The notes below the pieces were generated by a model. The model was not told where the DNA came from. It saw nothing but the letters and a program-made list of their open reading frames with translations, and did not search any database. Below are positions 6,890 to 13,896 of a stretch of 13,896 nucleotides of DNA, piece after piece. Position 1 is the first letter of the stretch, and each line of letters opens with the position of its first letter. Origin of the DNA: Choanephora cucurbitarum (Eukaryota; Mucoromycota; Mucoromycetes; Mucorales; Choanephoraceae); assembly GCA_025331435.1 (NCBI GenBank), contig JAIWNI010000273.1, positions 1 through 13,896 on the forward strand. The letters run 5' to 3'. The position numbers were made by a program, and so were the translations under genes.

Positions 6890-9800
6890 ATGCCTTTCTG
6901 CCCTATTTGCAATTTGAATCTCAACAAAAGAGAGTTCGCTAGAGATCAAAAGAAGCATGAACTAGAGCGCACTGCCGCACGTATGTCAGTCACCATGACG
7001 TCGACAACAAGCTATACAGTACCTGCTCCTCAAACCAACAACTTAGCCAACGAGGATACCGAAATGACAAATGCTGATTCTGAGGTCAATGCCGCTTCCG
7101 AAGTTTTGTAAGAGAACAGTTTATAAATACTGAAGTCAAGTACCTTTAATCTAGTATTTTTGTTAGGTTGGATCAATCACCAATGCAAATTGATCAGGAA
7201 GAAACAGAAGCAGAAGAGGCTTGCATGACAGCCGATGAGGAAGAGGTCAATGACGAAGAAGAAGTAACCGAGAAAGTCAATGAGATTGAAGAGATCAATG
7301 ACTTCTTGGAGGAACACATTGAACATGTGAACCGTCCTCTCGAGGTTGACTTCTCCAACTTCAACCATTTAGGCGATTTTGAAAAGAAAACGTAGAATTG
7401 GGGATGCTTTTTCGAGACATCAAGGTGCCTGTTGCCGGTCAAGATCGGTTAATCAAGTTCTTTAATGATTACCTTGGAAGTCTTGGCCATCGTATGTGCT
7501 TATTTCTTACCTTCAGATGTTCCATTGTTTCTCATCTCGTTTGTATTTTGATAGACAATGCCGAACTTTTATCGCCTTACCGAACCAACAAGTTGATTGA
7601 AAAGAAGTACGAGACTCCTCAAAAAACATACCACGTATGCGAGATGAGACACCACTTGTTCTACCATGAAAGCCAGCTGGAATGTAGTTGCTCTGGTAAC
7701 AATAAGAGATTTAAGGAGGATGGTGTTACTCCAGTTAACACAACAACACAGATCCCTCTGTACCAACAACTTGCAACTTTCTTGAACAACAAAGACAGCC
7801 GAGAACAATTGCTCTATAGAGTAAAAACCGAAGAAACTCGACAGTCAAATGTGTACCGCGATGTGTTTGATGGCGATGTTTATCAAAGCCACAAACACCT
7901 TTTCAGAAATGACTATGATATAGCCATTGCACTTTACATCGACGGGTTCAACCCAACGAAAAGAGGGTCAACTTCGATGGTTACCTTCATGGCTGTTATC
8001 TTGAACCTTCCACCTGACATTCGGTAAGAGAACAACCTCTGTTAATAGAACCTGTTGAACTGATCATGCTATTGAAATCCAGTTACAAGAAGGAGAACAT
8101 GTTGCAAGTGTTCATCACTTTCGGCGATAAAAAGCCTAAAAACTTGTTCAGCTATCTTCTGCCTACTTTTCAAGATCTGTTGACAATGGAGAAAAAGGGT
8201 ATGAGGGTACATACTTACGATGGCCATACTTTTGATGTCAAAGCATTTGTTGTTGCTGTCATCGGGGATTTCCCCGCAATGTCAGAATTGATAGCACACA
8301 AAACGCATGCATCAACATACGGCTGCCGTATATGCAAAGTTGAAGGTGTTTCTCGGGAAAACAAAAGAGGGTTTTCCTTTGTTGGGGGTGATGAAGCTGC
8401 CCAGATTAGAAGGTTGATCGATTTTGATGTTCAAGAGGTAAATGGCAATAAAAAAAGATTGAGAAATCCTTCTAGATTGCGATGATTGACATTTAAGTAT
8501 AGGAATCGTTTGGCATCAAGCATGCGACACCTTTAAAATTCTTTTCTTGCTTCAAAAACTCCTCTTTTCTCTGTTTGGATGAGCTGCATCTCTGGGGTCA
8601 CAATGTGGCCAGACAGTTGTGGAACCTGATTTCTTCTGGTGATGACAGCAAGAATCGCACCAAGAATGTCTTGTTTTTGAAGAACAGATACAGAGAACAA
8701 ATAGGCCAGATAATGAACAATGCAAAGAAAAGCGCAACCGGTGAAGCCTTTGAAGGTGTATTGATGGGTGAGTAGATTGCGCATGTCTTTATCTTCAGGA
8801 TATCTGTGTTAAGTATAATGCGCTAACAAACTTGACGTTGCATTAGACATACACAATAAGCCCGGGTATGCCAGAGGTGTTGACTGGATTGAATTCTTGC
8901 AGCATGTTGTTCCAAATGTTTTGCCATCAATGTATGAAAAACAGAACTATGAAACCAACATAAGAAAGAACAGACTAGACCAGACAACATTAGATCAAAT
9001 GCGCAACGCTTTACAATGTTTATCAGAAGCTTGTTCAATCTCTTTGCAGTTCTCCATTTCTAAAAATGATATTAGAAGAATTGAAGACAACATAGCAAAC
9101 TGGCATTCCTTCCTTAAAACACATTTCACCAATGATGTATTCACTGTAAATCAGCATAGTCTGACGCACCTTGGATACATCATAAAAAATCAAGGCCCTC
9201 TTCGCCACATCAGCGCTAGACCACTAGAACGCTTGATTGGCATGACCAAGTCCACTGTTCGTTCGCGAAAAAACCCAGGCCAAAACGCTATCAATGAGAT
9301 GAACAAAAGCTTTGCTGTCAACTATTACAGTAGGTCAGTTCTCGAATCTCGCTCTTTTCTTTTTCCTCTTTCCGGCTCTGATACATCTACTTTCCGCCTC
9401 GGCACATCAAAGACCCTTAAGCTTTCTTTCCAATCCACTGAAGCAAGGGCTGTACAGTTTCAGGCTGCATTAAGCAAGTTTTTTAGACGCTCTAGAATTG
9501 CTGGCAATACTATTGACGTCAATGATAATAACCTCTGCTTCCAGACCTACAAGCATCTGACTCTGTACAAAAGTAGGTGTACTATCCGGCCTTCTAATCT
9601 TGTTGTTGTTGATCTTTTGGTGGATGATGGTAGATTGTACTCTGACTTTGTATACAATCGATTTGTTGCAACAGTCATCCATATCTTCACTGTTCCCAAC
9701 CACGATCCCTTATGCCTGGTGCTCATTCACAGAAGACCTAAAGTTTTAGAAACCTCATGCAAAAAGAATCAGCTGTATCTAAGCAGCAATCATGAGTTGC

Positions 9801-9955
9801 AAAGTACAGAAGATAAATATGCAGTTATCAGTCTTGAGCAAGTTCAGACATTAGCGCGCACAATCGATTGCAATGAAAACACCTTCATTATATGGAATTC
9901 AACAACACTCGTTCGTAGAAAGCTTGGCAATTTCAACCAACTGCACCTAGTTTAA
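6890..9955 (+). pseudogene. CACTA tnp2-like transposase of element B, six exons, one frameshift
   Basis: This gene encodes the transposase that would cut and rejoin the ends of B in the nucleus. Exons: 6890-7107, 7167-7491, 7555-8023, 8083-8437, 8503-8767, 8847-9955; introns of 59, 63, 59, 65 and 79 nt have GT...AG borders and keep phase. The spliced length is 2741 nt, one short of 914 codons; the missing base belongs in the A run 7387-7390, where the frame otherwise stops at TAG 7393-7395. Numbering as if restored: CPIC finger with Cys4, Cys7, His23; acidic segment about 75-125; Cys210/Cys225/Cys227 cluster; first catalytic Asp311 in LYIDGFNP; Asp400 in VIGDFP with Cys419-x2-Cys422; LDELHLWGH at 481-489; probable catalytic Glu672 in ARPLERL; then a C-terminal domain of about 240 residues. 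Apart from the frameshift all motifs are present. The start at 6890 is chosen for the zinc-finger N-terminus and an A-rich context. Confidence 0.88.
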
Positions 9956-10200
9956 GCCTTTTTTTTTTGTTTCCAAGTAAAAGAGTTTTTTTTTTGTATA
10001 TTTGCACACTCTGAAAAATTTATAAAGATGAAATTTGTAACAAGTTAACACTTGAAAAAAAATTCTGATTGTTAAAAAACCCCAGAATCACCCTTTAGAC
10101 AAAGGTTAGAAAAAAACCCTTAAAAAGCCTCTGAGTTATGGCGTATCAAGTGTTAAACCCCGAAATGAAGGTTTTTCGAGGTCAATTCGGGGTTAAAACC
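9956..10200. repeat. 3' UTR and right subterminal repeats of element B
   Basis: After the TAA stop come T-rich runs (9959-9968 and 9986-9995) that probably belong to the 3' UTR; no AATAAA is obvious. From about 10074 the sequence is rich in AAAAAACCCC, AAACCCTT and AACCCCGAA units, the complement of the G/T units at the left end. The 13-mer AAAAAACCCCAGA (10074-10086) is the exact inverse of two left-end units. The array is shorter than on the left, so the ends are asymmetric. No gene is visible. Confidence 0.65.
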
Positions 10201-10218
10201 CTTAAATTTTTTATAGTG
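10201..10218 (-). repeat. Right terminal inverted repeat of element B
   Basis: CTTAAATTTTTTATAGTG, the perfect inverse of 5413-5430. The very next base continues the coding frame of element A (AGA GCT AAT GAT), so the boundary is exact. Confidence 0.93.
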
Positions 10219-10630
10219 AGAGCTAATGATTTGGTCATTATACAGGCCAAAGAATCAGTTCGGTAAGAATATTCAGTTTGCATATCATCATCTGTTACTT
10301 ATTAAATTCTTTAGATCCCGGCAAGTATCATGGTATGCAGGCGAGGTCATTACATTTTTGATATACAAGCATGGAAGGAGGGTGTTCCACTTGGCTGTTC
10401 TTTCTTTAGTTGAACATAGCGATATGGATGAATACGGAATCCCTATTGTAACCTGCTTTGCTGACAACCAAGATAGAAAGATTATAGCATGCGATGTTGC
10501 CGATATTGTCACTTCTGTTGGCTTCATCAGATTCAACTCGAACAAGCGTCAGTTCAAAATCATCTGGGAGGGCGCCCTTTATTACAAGAAGATGGAAGGC
10601 AAAAAAGCTGGACAGCGTAGAGATATGTGA
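10219..10630 (+). pseudogene. CACTA transposase remnant, C-terminus only (element A-right)
   Basis: The remnant has exons 10219-10262 and 10315-10630, with a 52-nt GTAAGA...TTAG intron, giving 119 residues from RANDLVIIQAKESV to QRRDM and TGA. It lines up without gaps with the A-left C-terminus: 15 of 104 last-exon residues differ, most of them conservatively, against 61 nucleotide differences, so most changes are silent. The copy descends from a lineage under protein-level selection. It is cut by element B, has no start and no catalytic residues, and cannot make a transposase as it stands. Confidence 0.85.
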
Positions 10631-13600
10631 TGATGTTTGTTGAGAACACGCAATAGAAGTAAACATGTAAATAAAATATAGGGTAGGGTGGTTGGCAAAA
10701 AAAAAAGGAAACAACTTCCTCTTTCGTTTGTGTACCTTTATATATGAGGCGTTGCAATGATTTATCTTTCGTATAAAAACACAGTCATTGTATACTTATT
10801 GAAAGGTTTGTGGAACACTTTTTCTCTCATTCTTTTTCTTCTTTCTCATTATAACGCTCACACTTTCCTCATAGCCGATTACTTTCTTTGAATGACCCAT
10901 CACTTTTGCTGCAAGAGAAACCTCAAAATATCCAACAACTTGAGCCAAAGCTTTATCTAATTTGCTACCTCAGATTCACGCAAAAGTTTTTGCAATCATA
11001 TATCATTCAAATACCTCCTCATATAGGCTTTCATTTAATAATAACTTTCCGTAATTCTTGAATAATAGCAAGCAATAGGCTACCTTGGTCTCAAAGTGGT
11101 GTTTATTTCGATGATTTTGGATTCAATAAGCAGCTGTTATTAGAACTCGTCATCTCCTAGCATACAGCCTGTAACTTAACAGTATATGCTTCATGCCTCT
11201 TTCTTTTGAGTATTACTAGAAGGATCCAAATGATGTACCTAAAGTCAAACCAATTTACCATTTGGTCTAGTAAGGCTTTCAGATACCGTAAATAAACTAT
11301 CATTAGTTTCGGTTTTAAGGATAGGCCATGTTGAATTAGAAAATCCCCGTTAAGACATTGTTATTATGTTTATTCTATCTTTTGTGTTACGGTCAACCAT
11401 GACAACCTTGCCTTCGCTTGATCTACTGGGTCCCTATGCTCTTGCATCAATCTAACCCCACAGATTAATCAAAAGTTCTCCTTTATATGTAAATATAAAG
11501 TGAATAGAACATCCCATGTATCAGCTTTCTCTACTTCTTCCTATCAAATCTTTTTCCGGACTTATATCCACATATGTTGCTATCAGTGTTGTGTTTGATT
11601 TTACTGCTTGCTCATTAAAAGCATCCTCATTGTCAATGGTTTCCGAATATCCCTCGATATTAATACTCTTTTAACTGTTAATAATTTGTACAACTTGGCA
11701 TTTCTTTCATGCATCTTTTAATTAAGTGCATGATGTATATTCTATCAATCTCTTGACGTTTTTGATACTGAAACCTTTCACCTTTATACCTCACTCATAT
11801 TGAATAAAGATGCACACTATTATAGTAGTATATTATGCAAATCCAAGACATTCGTCTATTCCGTCATCTTTTATCAGGTTTTTATTGGTGGATAACCAGT
11901 CTTTCTTCCCATCACTGCTCAGATTATACTAAATACTGGCCATTTTTTCTCATTCCCCCCGTTTTTTCTTTTTCTCTCTTTTGTATTCAATGCACACTAA
12001 AAGGTAAGCTTTATCTTGAATTGAAAAAGATGCACATGTACCAACTCTTTATTTTTAAGCTAGTAGTTGACTAAAAGCATAGCTTCATATCTATACTCAC
12101 ACCTTCGTAGTTATACCTACTCTTTCCGCAGTAGTAGTACATCATCATTCTCATTTACGACTATAGCTGAATTGACATCTCTATTAAGTTCAAGATCTCC
12201 TTATTCATGCTCAATCCAACTAGTTTGGATTACAAGTCATCTACTATAAGCTGCAAGCTCTTCAACTGTTGTTATCCATACTGCCTCTTCTTAATATGTG
12301 AAGCTGATTAGAGTTTCTCTGAATATTATTCCACACAGTATCCAAAGTTGTCTATCTGCCTATTCCCTAAGATGTAGTCTAATCAACTGGCAAGCCGATG
12401 TCGGTCTCTTCTACTTTGGTATCTCAAGAATCCTCATTTGACATCATGTCCGTTGTATTGTTACCTGACTGATATGTCATCTCAAAGATAGATTTTCTCT
12501 CCTGTAACCTCTTTGTTCCAAGCAAGAGTTTTCCATGACGATGATGTCTCTCTTATTCTACCATGCTAGGTACCCATTTATCAAAGAATCCTATGATTAA
12601 AGATTGCTAGTCAGCCTTTCTGTCTTCTACCTTACAATGTCAAATCACTTATTGTTCTTTCGGTGTATACTTTCTCTTCAACTAATGAATCACTTCTTGT
12701 TTCCGTTCTTCTTCTGTACCTCTTTACCTGACTTGCTGTCTCCCCATATCCTATTGTTGTTCAATCCAACGCAATATACTCGGTCGGTTACAACTGTTAC
12801 TTGCATTGATATCGCTGTTGCTACTGCTGTTCATGATACCCTTTGACACTGATTGGTAACTGTGCCGACTCATTTAACTGCTCAAACTGATTTGAATATT
12901 TTAGAAGGCCAAGATATCTGTTCTCGTTGTCAAACCACTCTTCTATTTTGCTCTGCTATACTTGCTTTCACGTCTGTTGCTGATTCTGTACTCAAGCATG
13001 CAACTCCAAGAATAATGAACAGCTCATTGGTAAAAAGACGCGTCAAAGATCAACAATAGTTTTGTATCAAACAGGCTCTAATCTTTATTTTTTTTCGTGT
13101 ATAGTCTATCAATCTATTGTTCTATTTCCAAATCAATTTTCTCGGTTGCTGCTTACTCTTCTGTTGACCGGATCTAGTACTGCATGCAAGGTATCTGCTC
13201 TTCAGGCTTCAAGATAAAAAAAAAGAACAAAAGAAAAAAGAAATCGAAATTGTGGCTGGCGTCCTATATTAAATCAATTCAAGTGCAGCACAAACAATCT
13301 ATCCAAAGTGCTAAATCAAGATGCATATGCTATCTTTTTGACAGAAATGCCTCTCAAAGGTCAAGCAATAGGCCTATATGAATACTGAGCATACCATTCG
13401 AACCGGAAGAATTCAAGGCAACCGCCTGAATGGTCAAATAAAGACTGGGATTCAAATATAAATATAGAAGAACCCATATATAGTATAAAAAAGAATCTAC
13501 ATTTTTATATAATAAAAGAATCCAATTCGACCCTATTCATCCAATAAGCATACCTATTATTCTAATGACGCCATATGTAATAATGAAAGTACGACATTCT

Positions 13601-13739
13601 TTCAAGAAACATACTCACTTAAAGGTCTCTAATCCTCTCAAAGCCATTTGCTCATATATAAAAACTAAGCAAAACTTGTAAAAGCAGGATGGCCCATATA
13701 AAATAAATCCTTGATTGTGATTGGACAATGGTCATTTGG
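10631..13739 (+). other. Long noncoding 3' tail of element A-right
   Basis: This is the counterpart of 1396-4509, with the same pyrimidine-rich + strand. Short open frames at 11835-12074, 12604-12846 and 12853-13059 are shifted or ended differently from their counterparts in the left copy, so I do not call them genes. No RNA gene or inserted element is visible. The segment of about 10730-11330 is the most diverged; the last part is nearly identical to the left copy. Confidence 0.6.
10670..10675 (+). terminator. Poly(A) signal of the A-right remnant
   Basis: AATAAA at 40 bases after the stop, conserved in place with 1435-1440 of the left copy. Confidence 0.55.
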
Positions 13740-13772
13740 TTCTGCCCTCCACGGGCAGAATTTCTGCCCTCC
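13740..13772. repeat. Subterminal hairpin and repeat of element A-right
   Basis: TTCTGCCC (13740-13747) and GGGCAGAA (13753-13760) form a hairpin, followed by TTCTGCCCTCC (13762-13772). It is identical to 4510-4542. Confidence 0.7.
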
Positions 13773-13870
13773 AGAGTAAAATTATGCAAATCCTCTCCCA
13801 GTTTTTTTTCAAAAACCTATGGTTTTTTTACAGAATTTTCTGCATCCCACGGTAAGAATTTTTTGCCCCA

Positions 13871-13894
13871 GAGGGCAGAATCTGAGCCGTAGTG
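13871..13894 (+). repeat. 3' terminal inverted repeat of element A-right
   Basis: GAGGGCAGAA followed by TCTGAGCCGTAGTG, identical to 4641-4664. It ends two bases before the window edge, so the target duplication cannot be read. Confidence 0.85.
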
Positions 13895-13896
13895 TT

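Larger units (their letters stand above)
5413..10218. mobile_element. CACTA element B, both ends present
   Basis: This is a 4806-bp CACTA transposon with both ends present. The outer 18 bases (CACTATAAAAAATTTAAG at 5413-5430) are a perfect inverted match to 10201-10218. G/T-rich subterminal repeats follow on the left and their complement precedes the right end. It carries a tnp2-like transposase on + and a small antisense gene. Adjacent trinucleotides are ATA on the left and AGA on the right, so there is no perfect 3-bp target duplication, and the flanks come from a Helitron on the left and element A on the right. It is a family distinct from element A: the termini share only CACTA. Single-base faults affect both genes. 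Confidence 0.9.
10219..13894 (+). mobile_element. CACTA element A-right, 3' part, truncated by element B
   Basis: A second copy of the 3' part of element A, homologous to 982-4664 from its first base. It carries the last two exon parts of the transposase, the long noncoding tail and an intact ...CCGTAGTG terminus. The 5' part is missing and replaced by element B. The two bases after it (TT) differ from those after A-left (GTT), so this copy sits at a different site. Confidence 0.88.
10219..13894 (+). repeat. Long direct repeat, right unit
   Basis: This 3676-bp stretch matches 982-4664. From 13325 to 13894 it aligns to 4095-4664 without gaps and with only four differences (at left positions 4230, 4231, 4235 and 4509). 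Confidence 0.9.

Noticed and set aside
5410..10221. ATA/AGA as the target-site duplication of element B
   Set aside because: Only two of three bases match and the surrounding sequences are unrelated, so it cannot be distinguished from chance.
10226..10314. Alternative start of the A-right remnant by reading through the intron (open from 10226)
   Set aside because: The first 30 residues come from intron sequence with GTAAGA...TTAG borders; the homologous left copy uses another frame before the intron.
1..13896. Simple tandem segmental duplication of one A-element block
   Set aside because: Flanks after the two termini differ (GTT-Helitron versus TT), and identity ranges from about 80% to 99%, which fits two separate copies of a family better than one duplication event.

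Overview
The window is a nest of DNA transposons from a eukaryote with short introns, most likely an early-diverging (Mucoromycota-type) fungus. The reasons are AT-rich DNA, 52-79 nt introns with GTAAGA/GTATGT-like donors, AATAAA poly(A) signals, and tnp2-type CACTA transposases next to a Helitron remnant. The organism is inferred from style, not from a host gene. I see no host gene, rRNA, tRNA or CRISPR.

Layout, left to right. (1) 1-4664: the 3' part of a CACTA element, called A-left here. It holds the C-terminal 426 codons of a spliced transposase gene (2-1395), then about 3.1 kb of noncoding DNA, then subterminal repeats and a ...TAGTG terminus. (2) 4665-5412: a fragment of a Helitron Rep gene, frameshifted, with the second His of its HUH motif replaced by Pro, and cut off inside the catalytic-tyrosine motif. 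(3) 5413-10218: a second CACTA element, B, of 4806 bp. It has both ends, a perfect 18-bp terminal inverted repeat and G/T-rich subterminal repeats. (4) 10219-13894: a second copy of the 3' part of element A (A-right), cut exactly at the end of B and running to its own TAGTG end. Two flanking bases close the window.

Element B carries two divergent genes separated by a 368-bp putative bidirectional promoter. On the + strand is a six-exon tnp2-like transposase (6890-9955, about 913 aa if one base is restored in an A run). On the - strand is a small unrecognised protein gene (5865-6521, two exons, about 193 aa if one base is removed from a C run). Both single-base faults lie in homopolymers, so B may be a young pseudogene or an intact element with sequencing errors.

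Three things stand out. B's two flanks belong to different sequences (Helitron and element A), so B is not a simple insertion. The two A copies show inverted conservation: the last coding exon is 80.7% identical with mostly silent changes, yet the terminal 570 noncoding bp are 99.3% identical. B also has an antisense companion gene whose corrected frame and splice site support each other; it is the best candidate for an undescribed component.
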